Below, one piece after another: positions 1-6,372 of a DNA stretch of 36,022 bases. Location of the stretch: IMG/VR virus record IMGVR_UViG_3300010430_000258, positions 1-36,022 of that record, one strand, 5' to 3'. Position 1 is the stretch's first letter, and every line of letters begins with the position of its first letter. Both the position numbers and the translations under genes were made by a program. Source of the stretch: a virus. The notes beneath the pieces were generated by a model that worked only from the letters and a program-made list of their open reading frames with translations, did no database searches and was not told the DNA's origin.

Positions 1-160
1 ATAAAAATCTGTTTTGATAAAACAAAATTATTTTTTTCCACACCCCTTAAAAAAAAAAAATTATTTTAAAAAAAAAATAAAAAAAAAAAAAAAAAATTTT
101 CCCTAAAAAAAAAAAAAAAAAAAAGAAAAATACATTTCTTTTTAATTAATCGAGTTTACG
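1..160. other. A-rich homopolymer tract at window edge
   Basis: Roughly the first 130 bases are long runs of A broken by a few T and C, quite unlike the balanced composition of the rest of the window. No ORF, hairpin or promoter could be supported. It may be a low-quality contig end or homopolymer sequencing error, or a true low-complexity intergenic region. The sequence alone cannot decide. The first gene begins about 35 bases after normal composition returns. Confidence 0.6.
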
Positions 161-195
161 GGATAGCAAGAGTTAATGGTTGGGAGAACTTTATT

Positions 196-768
196 TTGTT
201 TCATGAGATAACAGATTATAATGAATATTTGAAGGGACCCATATGGCGGTCTCGTAAGATTGCATTCTCTAAAGTCGTGAAGAAAAAGTGTATTATTTGT
301 GGGTCAACATGTCGGATTGAGTGCCATCATAAAACCTATGATAGAGTTGGAAATGAGCTTGATAGAGATTTATGTTGGTTATGCCGCAAACATCATATTT
401 TAGTCCATTCATTAATCAAATCAAATAGCATAAAAGAAAACCATAAAATATTTCGCCAAATCAAAATCACCAAGAGCCGGCCCGATAATCTCAGAGCAAA
501 AGTTGGGGAATTATTATATCAATTGGAACGTGAAAAAGAGATATTTGAAAAATTAAAATCCAAAACCAAACGAAAAGCATCAAAACGAAATATCGCAAAA
601 ATAAAGGCGAGATTAAGGGTGTATGATATCGATGATATTTCAAAATTTGCACCTATTCCGCCAGATAAATTATTTATTGCTTGTATGCCGAAAAAGAAAA
701 AGAAGAAACGAAAGAAAAAGAAAATGTTGGGTATTAAATTTGATGAGAAAGGATGGCCGATATTATGA
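196..768 (+). CDS. HNH endonuclease-like protein
   Basis: A 190-residue protein with the layout of small phage HNH nucleases. An N-terminal YLKGPIWRSRK stretch is followed by CIICG (about 32-36), HHKTYDRVGNE (about 44-54, catalytic His pair) and DLCWLCRKHH (about 58-67). The Cys pairs should bind a structural zinc and the His residues a catalytic metal. The C-terminus is extremely basic, with a Lys/Arg run near residues 166-177 that could bind DNA. The start is taken as TTG at 196, with GGGAG about ten bases upstream; no in-frame ATG is suitable. It could be a free-standing homing nuclease or a packaging or repair nuclease. The family is clear, the role is not. Confidence 0.75.
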   Translation: MFHEITDYNEYLKGPIWRSRKIAFSKVVKKKCIICGSTCRIECHHKTYDRVGNELDRDLCWLCRKHHILVHSLIKSNSIKENHKIFRQIKITKSRPDNLRAKVGELLYQLEREKEIFEKLKSKTKRKASKRNIAKIKARLRVYDIDDISKFAPIPPDKLFIACMPKKKKKKRKKKKMLGIKFDEKGWPIL

Positions 769-1187
769 ATATTATCCACGTTTATACGGACGGGTCATGT
801 GGGATGCTCCCAAATAGTCCTCACAGAAATCATATGGGTATTGGTATTTATTGCAAATACAAAAACAAAGAAATTAAATTTTCCCGCTATATCGGTCTCG
901 GCACAAATAATATCGCCGAACTCACCGCCATCAAAGTCGCCCTGCAGAAATTAACCAAATACAAAAAGCGCACCATTAAAATTATTACCGATTCAAAATA
1001 TTGCATTGGTGTCCTTACAGGTTGGAAATATAAGTTCAATATTGAATTGATAAATGAGACCAAGGAATTAATAAAGCTATACCCGAAACTCAAATTTAAA
1101 TGGGTCAAGGGACATGATGGTGATTATGGCAATAAAACGGCGGATTATCTCGCCCAGGCCGCACGAAAAAAACTTCAAAATAATTGA
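765..1187 (+). CDS. rnhA: Ribonuclease HI
   Basis: A 140-residue RNase HI, which cleaves RNA in RNA:DNA hybrids, here probably lagging-strand primers. Catalytic acidic residues are visible: D9 in YTDGS, E52 in NIAELTAI, D76 in ITDSKYC and the last Asp in the C-terminal KTADYLA motif. The size matches bacterial RNase HI. The ATG at 765 overlaps the preceding stop as ATGA and starts right before the first strand, as usual in the family. An ATG at 753 would add four residues. The phage also encodes the unrelated T4-type RNase H at 26277, so it has two primer-removal nucleases. Confidence 0.9.
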   Translation: MNIIHVYTDGSCGMLPNSPHRNHMGIGIYCKYKNKEIKFSRYIGLGTNNIAELTAIKVALQKLTKYKKRTIKIITDSKYCIGVLTGWKYKFNIELINETKELIKLYPKLKFKWVKGHDGDYGNKTADYLAQAARKKLQNN

Positions 1188-1201
1188 AAATAAAGCTAAA
1201 G

Positions 1202-1235
1202 TTTTGTTGACAAGTGCCGATATTAGTTATAGAAT
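1202..1235 (+). promoter_or_regulatory. Repeated phage promoter cassette, copy 1
   Basis: TTGACA at 1207-1212, a 17-bp spacer containing GCCGATAT, and TAGAAT at 1230-1235, preceded by the A/T-rich AAAGCTAAAG. The same cassette recurs at 4659, 14041, 31786 and 34606. In this copy the downstream arm of the inverted repeat (GTCAACAAAA elsewhere) is degenerate, reading GGTTAAGAAA near 1246. It should drive the gene at 1282. Confidence 0.85.
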
Positions 1236-1281
1236 GGAAAGAAACGGTTAAGAAACCACTAAATAAAAAGGAGAAATAAAC

Positions 1282-1902
1282 ATGGCACAAGCAAAAAAAG
1301 AAAGCAAAACGACCCCGAATTTCATGGATACCATTGGAGCATCTGCCAAGGTCGAGAAAAAAGCACCGGCCAAAAAAGCAGACGCCGCCATTATAAAGGA
1401 TGCACCGGCTAATGTAAAGGCCGACATCACCGCCCTGATTGCCGCCAAGAAAAAGGCCAAGGAAGCCAAATCGGAAATCACCAACGCCGAAAAAAGCATC
1501 CTTGAATTTGGCCGGAAAAACCACGATGATGAAGCCTTTGCCGGACGCTTTAAAAAGAGCCGCAAGATTGCCGGAGAAGGGGACGATACGGTAAATTTTA
1601 TCACCGCTAACAAATGGAGCTTCTCGCCGGACGATGTTGATGATATACAGGAAATCCTTGGGGATGCCGACCTGATTGAAAAGGATTATGTCGTAAAAAT
1701 TAACTCGGAAGTTTTTACCGATGAGGCCAAGCAAAAAGAGCTGATGGAACTTTTGGGTGACCGATGGAATGACTTTTTTGAGACCACGGTAACTTATAAG
1801 GTATCCGAAAATTTTGACGAAGCCATTTATACCGAATTAAAACCGGACGGAATGGCCGACCTCAAAAGCCTGATGAAACAAAGCAAGCCTTCAATCCGCT
1901 AA
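1282..1902 (+). CDS. Conserved-looking phage protein of unknown function
   Basis: A 206-residue acidic protein with no family I can name. The N-terminal ~60 residues are rich in Ala and Lys and probably disordered or helical. A helical stretch (about 50-80) rich in Lys, Ala and Glu follows, then a mixed region with Asp/Glu-rich helices (VDDIQEILGD) and a folded-looking C-terminal half (EVFTDEAKQKELMELLGDRW). The gene stands alone behind promoter cassette copy 1, with a strong AAGGAG nine bases before the ATG and a hairpin after it, so it is probably well expressed as a single transcript. A DNA-binding or single-strand-binding role is possible but nothing shows it. Confidence 0.8.
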   Translation: MAQAKKESKTTPNFMDTIGASAKVEKKAPAKKADAAIIKDAPANVKADITALIAAKKKAKEAKSEITNAEKSILEFGRKNHDDEAFAGRFKKSRKIAGEGDDTVNFITANKWSFSPDDVDDIQEILGDADLIEKDYVVKINSEVFTDEAKQKELMELLGDRWNDFFETTVTYKVSENFDEAIYTELKPDGMADLKSLMKQSKPSIR

Positions 1903-1920
1903 TACCTCTGAGCACGGGAC

Positions 1921-1940
1921 GGGGATGCCGCCACATCCCC
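1921..1940 (+). terminator. Hairpin after the 1282 gene, weak terminator candidate
   Basis: A perfect 7-bp stem, GGGGATG with CATCCCC, around a six-base loop (CCGCCA), 19 bases after the stop codon. No T run follows, so it is not a canonical intrinsic terminator. It may stabilise the mRNA 3' end or act with a host factor. Confidence 0.4.
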
Positions 1941-1954
1941 ACGGCGATACAACA

Positions 1955-1982
1955 TATAAATAGTATATTTTCCAAAATATAC
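1955..1982 (+). promoter_or_regulatory. Late-promoter-like TATAAATA joined to a perfect palindrome
   Basis: TATAAATA (1955-1962) equals the T4 late -10 consensus read by gp55-type sigma factors, and this phage encodes such a sigma at 6373. It abuts a perfect inverted repeat, GTATATTTT-CC-AAAATATAC (1963-1982), which lies where transcription would begin. The next ATG is at 2000 with GAGG as ribosome site. The octamer is expected a few times by chance in a window of this size, so the palindrome and position are the main support. Confidence 0.45.
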
Positions 1983-1999
1983 AACATGAGGTAAACATT

Positions 2000-2230
2000 A
2001 TGAATCAAATGAGAAAAAACGAAATCGGCACGATGCTCGTAAAGGCAGAGATTAAATTTGCCGCCCGAAGTTACCTGACCGAAGGGTATAATAAGGACGA
2101 TGCCATTGCCGCCGCCGCCGAAGATGTAAAAATCAATTACGATATCCCTGAAGAAAAAATCACCGCCGCAACCAAAAATTTGAAAATGTCGGAAATCGAT
2201 GGGTTAGATATCCTGCCGATTACCGGATAG
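2000..2230 (+). CDS. Small protein of unknown function
   Basis: A 76-residue mildly acidic protein, helical in its first two thirds, with Ala-rich AIAAAAEDVKINYDIPEEKITAA-type segments. No motif recognised. It begins 18 bases after the palindrome described upstream and is followed after seven bases by the 37-residue gene at 2238, so the two likely share a transcript with the adenylyltransferase at 2341. Confidence 0.65.
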   Translation: MNQMRKNEIGTMLVKAEIKFAARSYLTEGYNKDDAIAAAAEDVKINYDIPEEKITAATKNLKMSEIDGLDILPITG

Positions 2231-2237
2231 GTGAATT

Positions 2238-2351
2238 ATGAATTATTATGACCCAACAGAATATGCCCAAGCTGACGAAACCGATTTGGATGCATACGAA
2301 GAGCAACAGGCATTATTAAATGAATCGCCAGAGGTGAGAGATGAAAATTAA
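2238..2351 (+). CDS. Tiny acidic protein, 37 residues
   Basis: A 37-codon ORF starting ATG AAT TAT TAT GAC with AGGTGA just upstream and ending 11 bases inside the next gene. The product is strongly acidic (many Asp and Glu, one Arg) and Tyr-rich at its N-terminus. The tight packing between 2230 and 2341 supports a real coupled gene. No homology recognised. Confidence 0.5.
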   Translation: MNYYDPTEYAQADETDLDAYEEQQALLNESPEVRDEN

Positions 2352-2952
2352 AAAATTCAAATACTTTTATCCTGAAAAACCGGTTTTGATGACGGTAGAC
2401 CAAGAATTATTTCAGGACTTATCCGATGATGACGATTGGATTGCAGAGCCGAAATATAACGGCAACCGATGTGTCCTTTGGGTAATTGATGGGCAGGTCG
2501 AATTTTGGGGACGTCACGGCAAAAAACTCAAATATAATGACGACCCCGACCCCGAAATTGTCAAGGAAATGAGCACAAAATTTCCCAAGGGAGTCTTCCT
2601 ATTTGATAGTGAACTCCGTCACAACAAGGTAAAAGGCATTCGGGATAAACTGGTAATTTGGGACGTCTTTATTTGGAGAGATGAGCTATTAAATAAAATC
2701 CAATATTGGTCGAGACGGGCAATGCTTGAGGTAAGAATTGAGGATATGGATACGACCAAAATTAGCCTCATTGTCCAACATAGAACGGATTTTAAAGCCG
2801 CCTTCGAAAAATATTGCAATGACCCCACGGATGAATTTGAGGGACTGGTAATGAAAAACGTCCACGGGATTTTAAATATTGGCCGCATGTCCGCCGCCAA
2901 TTCACTCTGGATGATGAAAGTCCGCAAACCTTCAGGGAGATATAAATTCTAA
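2341..2952 (+). CDS. Minimal ATP-dependent ligase-like nucleotidyltransferase
   Basis: A 203-residue protein with the core motifs of the DNA/RNA ligase superfamily. Motif I is EPKYNGNR (lysine 38 would carry AMP), motif III-like FDSEL is at about 89-92, motif IV is EGLVMK (167-172) and motif V is MMKVRK (191-196). Only the adenylation domain is present: the OB-fold domain of full ligases is missing and the protein stops at motif V. Motif I reads KYNG where most family members have KxDG. It may be a compact nick-sealing ligase, a ligase relying on a partner, or an RNA ligase or repair adenylyltransferase. Superfamily is confident, substrate unknown. Confidence 0.8.
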   Translation: MKIKKFKYFYPEKPVLMTVDQELFQDLSDDDDWIAEPKYNGNRCVLWVIDGQVEFWGRHGKKLKYNDDPDPEIVKEMSTKFPKGVFLFDSELRHNKVKGIRDKLVIWDVFIWRDELLNKIQYWSRRAMLEVRIEDMDTTKISLIVQHRTDFKAAFEKYCNDPTDEFEGLVMKNVHGILNIGRMSAANSLWMMKVRKPSGRYKF

Positions 2953-2967
2953 AAAGGAGAAATGAAT

Positions 2968-3165
2968 ATGAAAGCCAAAAAAGAAAAACTGGTCGTGACC
3001 GATTTACGGCACATCAACGGCAATGAGAAAGATTGCTTCAAGGTCGTAAAAATCACCAACAACATTAAATTTCAGATTGACCAATACCTCTCCGCCAAAG
3101 AGGTTGAGGATGAAATCAAATACAATCCCGATATGAATATTGATATCATCCCACGGAAAAAATAA
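2968..3165 (+). CDS. Small protein of unknown function
   Basis: A 65-residue protein with mixed charge and a beta-rich pattern (KLVVTDLR, CFKVVKITNN, NIDIIPRKK). No motif recognised. The GGAG ribosome site lies eight bases before the ATG at 2968 but only two before an ATG at 2962, so 2968 is preferred. The same double-ATG leader occurs at 3345/3351 and 35823/35829. Confidence 0.6.
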   Translation: MKAKKEKLVVTDLRHINGNEKDCFKVVKITNNIKFQIDQYLSAKEVEDEIKYNPDMNIDIIPRKK

Positions 3166-3189
3166 CCCCTCTCCCAAGGAAAACCTGGA

Positions 3190-3227
3190 CTGACGGCAAT
3201 TGTCGGAAAAGTGACAATTGTCGTCAG
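3190..3227. promoter_or_regulatory. Long inverted repeat / hairpin in intergenic region
   Basis: Arms of 15 bp, CTGACGGCAATTGTC (3190-3204) and GACAATTGTCGTCAG (3213-3227), pair with a single G-T wobble around an eight-base loop (GGAAAAGT). No T run follows, so this is not a simple terminator. It sits in the 185-base gap between the genes ending at 3165 and starting at 3351. It could be an operator, a transcript-end hairpin or a processing site. One of only seven GATC sites in the window is nine bases downstream. Confidence 0.6.
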
Positions 3228-3350
3228 TAATATTAGATCCGGACTCCGCTAAGTCCCCGAAATGATTACAACCGGTTCAAGCGGTATATGGCACGGAACT
3301 TGCTATATATAGTGTCATAGTTAACTTATAGCTGACAGGGAGAAATGAAC

Positions 3351-4265
3351 ATGGCCGATTTTAAATACGGGGAAGAGGAATTTTTGAATAGAAAACCCAC
3401 CATTAGTAACAGCCGCTTTGCTTTGGTAAGGACATCCGGCACCGGAAATTCAACCTGCCCAGTCCCGAAGGCCGAGCAGGTTAGATTGCAAAACCATTTG
3501 ATTGACGATTCAATCGTATCCGATATCTTGACCCTGCTTTACGATATGGGAGAGGACATCATATCGATTGAATTATCACATCGCCGCACGACCCAACGGT
3601 GGGGGACGGCATGGACGGCCAAACGGAAGGTTGTATTATATCGCCATACAGCATGGTGCCTTTTGCACGAAATCGCCCATATTATAAATGATGGTGATGC
3701 CAGAGCCGAAGCCGCACGGATGAATGCACCGTATTTTCAATACAAACGCAAATCCCACGGACGGGAATTTGGTAAATATCAGCAGATGCTTTATGATTTA
3801 TGGATGGAGCATATCGAGCCGAGATGGGATGCTTTGAAAGAAGCCGCCCTGAATGAAGCCGCCGACCCTGATAAAGCCGAGTTTGAAAAGGCTTTTGTCG
3901 CCGGACATTTTGGCATGATGGTATCTGCCGAAGTTGATGCCGATGGCCACACGATGAATTACATCGACAACAAAGGGGTAATAACCGACTATCGAAAATA
4001 TTTGGATATGTTGGTAAAGGCCAGAAAGACGGTCGAAAAATTCAAGCCGCTTTTTACTCCGCCAAAACGCCGCCCGAACCGCCCAGTGGTAACTGGTGGG
4101 GAAGTAAAAGCCGGAGATAAGGTTTGGTTTTGGAATGGCAAACGTAAGCAATACAAAATCCACGGCACGGTAAAAAGAGTCAATCTGAAAACCTGCCGGA
4201 TTGAAAATACCACGGAAGGGACGGACTGGAGAGTATCTCCTGCCCTGCTACATAAAGAAATTTAA
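3351..4265 (+). CDS. SprT-like zinc metallopeptidase-like protein with KOW-like C-terminus
   Basis: A 304-residue protein. The LLHEIAHI segment (about 104-111) is an HExxH zinc motif, followed about 26 residues later by SHGREFG. That HExxH...H layout is typical of SprT-type metalloproteins that act on DNA-bound proteins. A linker rich in Ala and Asp leads to a small C-terminal beta domain, about 245-304 (VKAGDKVWFW, HGTVKRVN, TDWRVSP), resembling KOW/SH3-like modules in related phage proteins. The start at 3351 has ideal spacing from GGGAG; ATG 3345 would be too close. Protease activity and target are unproven. Confidence 0.7.
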   Translation: MADFKYGEEEFLNRKPTISNSRFALVRTSGTGNSTCPVPKAEQVRLQNHLIDDSIVSDILTLLYDMGEDIISIELSHRRTTQRWGTAWTAKRKVVLYRHTAWCLLHEIAHIINDGDARAEAARMNAPYFQYKRKSHGREFGKYQQMLYDLWMEHIEPRWDALKEAALNEAADPDKAEFEKAFVAGHFGMMVSAEVDADGHTMNYIDNKGVITDYRKYLDMLVKARKTVEKFKPLFTPPKRRPNRPVVTGGEVKAGDKVWFWNGKRKQYKIHGTVKRVNLKTCRIENTTEGTDWRVSPALLHKEI

Positions 4266-4270
4266 ACCAT

Positions 4271-4286
4271 GTGGCCGCAAGGCCAC
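4271..4286 (+). promoter_or_regulatory. GNRA-tetraloop hairpin before the 4302 gene
   Basis: A perfect six-pair stem GTGGCC / GGCCAC capped by GCAA, a stable GNRA tetraloop, six bases after the stop at 4265. It ends four bases before the AAGGAG ribosome site of the next gene. With no T run it is more likely an mRNA-stabilising, processing or translation-control element than a terminator. Confidence 0.55.
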
Positions 4287-4301
4287 GGCGAAGGAGCAAC
4301 G

Positions 4302-4610
4302 ATGAAAAGCATGAGGGAACTTCAGCCGAGAAAGGCTGTTCAAATTGTAAAACGATATCTGGATACTTTTAACGAAGATGAACTGGCCGATGTGGTCGCC
4401 TATATTGAGGATAAAAAGAATCCACATATATCCGATGACCCTGCCTTTGTCATATTGTTTGCGGACGAGCATGAGGCAAACATTGAAAAACGGGACGGGT
4501 ATTGGTGGCTGATGAAAGGCAAAAAGGCCATCTTCAAAATCGATGAAAACGGGGACGTCACGAAGCCGAAAGGCCAAAAAGTCCTTGAAAATATTTTTGA
4601 TAAATCGTAA
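4302..4610 (+). CDS. Small protein of unknown function
   Basis: A 102-residue protein with no recognised family. It contains helical charged segments (AVQIVKRYLDTFNEDELADVV) and a C-terminal beta-like part with YWWLMKGKKAIFKID. The ATG at 4302 is chosen because AAGGAG lies five bases before it. An upstream ATG at 4269 would put the start within the preceding hairpin region. Confidence 0.65.
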   Translation: MKSMRELQPRKAVQIVKRYLDTFNEDELADVVAYIEDKKNPHISDDPAFVILFADEHEANIEKRDGYWWLMKGKKAIFKIDENGDVTKPKGQKVLENIFDKS

Positions 4611-4658
4611 AACCTGGACCACTTTTTGCATACAAAATAATTTGAGAAAAAGCTAAAG

Positions 4659-4712
4659 TTTTGTTGACAAGTGCCGATATCAGTTATAGAATGAAAGAAA
4701 CGGTCAACAAAA
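4659..4712 (+). promoter_or_regulatory. Repeated phage promoter cassette, copy 2, with inverted repeat
   Basis: TTGACA 4664-4669, a 17-bp spacer containing GCCGATAT and TAGAAT 4687-4692. TTTTGTTGAC (4659-4668) overlaps the -35, and its exact reverse complement GTCAACAAAA (4703-4712) lies just after the expected transcription start. The two arms could be operator half-sites or form an RNA/DNA hairpin. It drives the genes starting at 4729. Confidence 0.87.
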
Positions 4713-4728
4713 GGGAGAGCTAAATATC

Positions 4729-5151
4729 ATGACAAATATGCCCAAAGTAGACATCGAAAAAGCCAGAAAATCAATCAAAACTAATGCCGATTTGGAAGTC
4801 CATGAGGTAATCGATGGACTGGCCATCTTAGACCTTTTGATTAAAAAGGATGGCACCATCCGAGCAAGCAAACCGAAAGTTACGGTCAGTGATTCAATCA
4901 CGGGGAAGGCCGCATACGTTTGGAGAATGGTTTGCTTTATGGTATCGCCGAAACCGGCACATATGTGCATGCCCTGCACCGCCGATTTTGACCTTCCGGC
5001 CTATAAACCGGACACGGAAAAATGGAGTTGTGTCGCCGCCAGAGCAATGGCAAAAAGGTTAAAGCCGATTGAGGATGCAATAGTTGATTCGGTAGACAAA
5101 ACTGACTGGCACGGAGTTATCCGGTGGGGTCAGGTATTTGGAGCATTATAA
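4729..5151 (+). CDS. Protein of unknown function
   Basis: A 140-residue protein. It has four Cys, two of them in HMCMPC (about 78-83) and one in WSCVAARAMA, but no clear zinc knuckle. The N-terminal half is helical and mixed-charge. It is the first gene behind promoter cassette copy 2, with GGGAGAG about nine bases before ATG in the AATATCATG start context this phage often uses. Its stop overlaps the next start as TAATG. Function not recognised. Confidence 0.7.
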   Translation: MTNMPKVDIEKARKSIKTNADLEVHEVIDGLAILDLLIKKDGTIRASKPKVTVSDSITGKAAYVWRMVCFMVSPKPAHMCMPCTADFDLPAYKPDTEKWSCVAARAMAKRLKPIEDAIVDSVDKTDWHGVIRWGQVFGAL

Positions 5152-5261
5152 TGGATATCAAAAACGTGAAAATTTGCAAATGTAAATGTGGGAATATATT
5201 TTGGGACTTTAAAAAAACCGGTGTATGTCCGCATTGCACCGCCAAAGCCAAGGAGAAATAA
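5151..5261 (+). CDS. 36-residue zinc-ribbon microprotein
   Basis: A 36-residue protein coupled to the previous gene by TAATG. It contains CKCKCG near residues 9-14 and CPHC near 26-29, a compact treble-cleft or ribbon arrangement able to hold one zinc, and is otherwise Lys-rich. One of several tiny Cys-pair proteins in this genome. Function unknown; nucleic acid or RNA polymerase binding is a reasonable guess only. Confidence 0.6.
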   Translation: MDIKNVKICKCKCGNIFWDFKKTGVCPHCTAKAKEK

Positions 5262-5263
5262 AA

Positions 5264-5443
5264 ATGATGACAGATAATGACGTTCATGATATGATGGAAG
5301 AAATGGGTATTTGCCCGAACTGCCACGACCATACGCCTTGTGGATGTGAACCGGTTGAGGAAGAAGAATATGATATGACGCCGATTCAAAATGTTTTGGG
5401 GGATGCCATAACCCGATTGAATGGATTGATATGTCAGAGCTAA
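5264..5443 (+). CDS. Small acidic Cys-rich protein
   Basis: A 59-residue acidic protein with CPNCHDHTPCGCE (about 18-30), a clustered metal-binding-like motif, and an EEEE run after it. AAGGAG lies eight bases before the chosen ATG, inside the end of the preceding gene. The gene ends 13 bases inside the next one. Function unknown. Confidence 0.6.
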   Translation: MMTDNDVHDMMEEMGICPNCHDHTPCGCEPVEEEEYDMTPIQNVLGDAITRLNGLICQS

Positions 5444-5943
5444 AATATAGTGAGTCAAAATTACCTTATATCGAGCTGACAACCGAAGGCACAATTGACC
5501 ACAGTGGGGATTACGGCATGTTAATTTTTAGCCGGACGACTCAGACATCCGATGGCTATAAATATATCTGCTATACCCACACTTATACCGACTTGGTCAA
5601 GGTCAAAAAGGGCAGTGGATATGACATGCATAAAATGACGGTTAAAGATTCCTATATTTTCAATATGAAAATGAAACGGGACGCCGAAGGTATTAGGGGA
5701 GTCCCGCAGGGAACGATACCACGCCGCCTTGTTGATTGGATTATAGCCATGTTTAATCCCTTTTTAATCGATGACGTCCTGCCATTTTCGGCCATCGAGC
5801 AACTCAGGCCGATTATTGAAGGCATGGATATCCCAACGATTCTTGATACCAAGGTCAAACGTGCATATAAAAGGAAGAAGAAAAAGGATAAGGTCGTGCC
5901 GGAACCGGTAAAATCGACTGGCACCTTGACCGATTTATTTTAA
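5431..5943 (+). CDS. Unknown protein with clamp-binding-like C-terminal tail
   Basis: A 170-residue protein: beta-rich first half (YIELTTEGTIDHSG, YKYICYTHTY), helical second half, a basic stretch KRAYKRKKKKDK (about 143-154) and a flexible tail ending TGTLTDLF. That tail resembles C-terminal sliding-clamp-binding peptides. The phage DNA polymerase ends NLSDIF and the C5 methyltransferase ends NLLELF. The gene lies shortly before the late sigma factor, so a clamp-associated transcription or replication role is possible. This is inference from a short motif. Confidence 0.7.
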   Translation: MSELKYSESKLPYIELTTEGTIDHSGDYGMLIFSRTTQTSDGYKYICYTHTYTDLVKVKKGSGYDMHKMTVKDSYIFNMKMKRDAEGIRGVPQGTIPRRLVDWIIAMFNPFLIDDVLPFSAIEQLRPIIEGMDIPTILDTKVKRAYKRKKKKDKVVPEPVKSTGTLTDLF

Positions 5944-6185
5944 TGAATAAAGGATTCACACTGATTGAATTGATTGCCGTGCTTTTAATCCTTGGGGTAT
6001 TGGGGACGTTTGTCGCCAAGAGGTATATGAACTTCGATACCAACTCCAAGGCAAAGGTTGAGGCCGTTCAAAAGACCGCCCAAACCCGCAAGGATGGACT
6101 TTACAAATACGCCGGAATTGAGGAACGTTCCGAAGAGGATGCCGCAAACGATGTCGAAACGGAAGAAGAAAATAGTCTTGAATGA
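5943..6185 (+). CDS. Type IV prepilin-like small protein
   Basis: An 80-residue protein starting MNKG/FTLIEL and continuing with a long hydrophobic helix to about residue 26. This is the class III prepilin signal: Gly at -1, Phe at +1, Glu at +5 after cleavage by prepilin peptidase. After the helix comes only a short, strongly acidic tail (EERSEEDAANDVETEEE), so the globular pilin head is absent. Mature pseudopilins are usually nearly twice this size. It overlaps its upstream neighbour by one base (TAATG) and contains the start of the gene at 6151. It could enter and block host type IV pilus or type II secretion assembly. A simple membrane anchor is the alternative. Confidence 0.75.
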   Translation: MNKGFTLIELIAVLLILGVLGTFVAKRYMNFDTNSKAKVEAVQKTAQTRKDGLYKYAGIEERSEEDAANDVETEEENSLE

Positions 6186-6303
6186 GGAACTGGCCGAGAG
6201 TCAGAAACTTCCGTTCGCCATTCCAACCGCACCGCCCACCAAATGGCACAAAAATAAAAAAGCATATAACCGCAAAAAAGAGAAATCAATCCCTAAAGAA
6301 TAG
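6151..6303 (+). CDS. Small basic protein
   Basis: A 50-residue Lys-rich protein overlapping the end of the prepilin-like gene by 35 bases in another frame. Recognisable features are a basic N-terminus (SKRKKKIV), a Pro-rich centre (PFAIPTAPPT) and a basic tail (HKNKKAYNRKKEK). The Pro/Lys layout is common among tiny phage proteins of unknown role. AGGA lies about eleven bases before the ATG. Longer versions starting upstream have no ribosome site. Confidence 0.55.
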   Translation: MSKRKKKIVLNEELAESQKLPFAIPTAPPTKWHKNKKAYNRKKEKSIPKE

Positions 6304-6320
6304 CCTATGTTGTGCTTCTT

Positions 6321-6350
6321 TTGACAAACTCTCCCCACATTTGGTATAAT
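6321..6350 (+). promoter_or_regulatory. Sigma70-type promoter of the late sigma gene
   Basis: Perfect TTGACA (6321-6326) and perfect TATAAT (6345-6350) with an 18-bp spacer, 22 bases before the sigma factor ATG at 6373. It differs from the repeated cassette (no GCCGATAT, no inverted repeat), so the late sigma factor probably has separate control by host RNA polymerase. Confidence 0.85.
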
Positions 6351-6372
6351 AGTGGCATAGAAAGGTGGAGAG

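Noticed and set aside
1-160. A telomere or phage terminal repeat
   Set aside because: The A-rich tract has no repeating unit and resembles homopolymer noise at a contig end.
1105-1734. A 209-codon open frame on the minus strand
   Set aside because: It is the antisense shadow of the well-supported gene at 1282 and has no ribosome site or recognisable protein pattern. The same applies to other minus-strand frames, for example 29568-30089 and 17354-17905.
5557-5564. TATAAATA inside the 5431 gene
   Set aside because: Lies in the middle of a coding region with no gene start nearby; a few such octamers are expected by chance.
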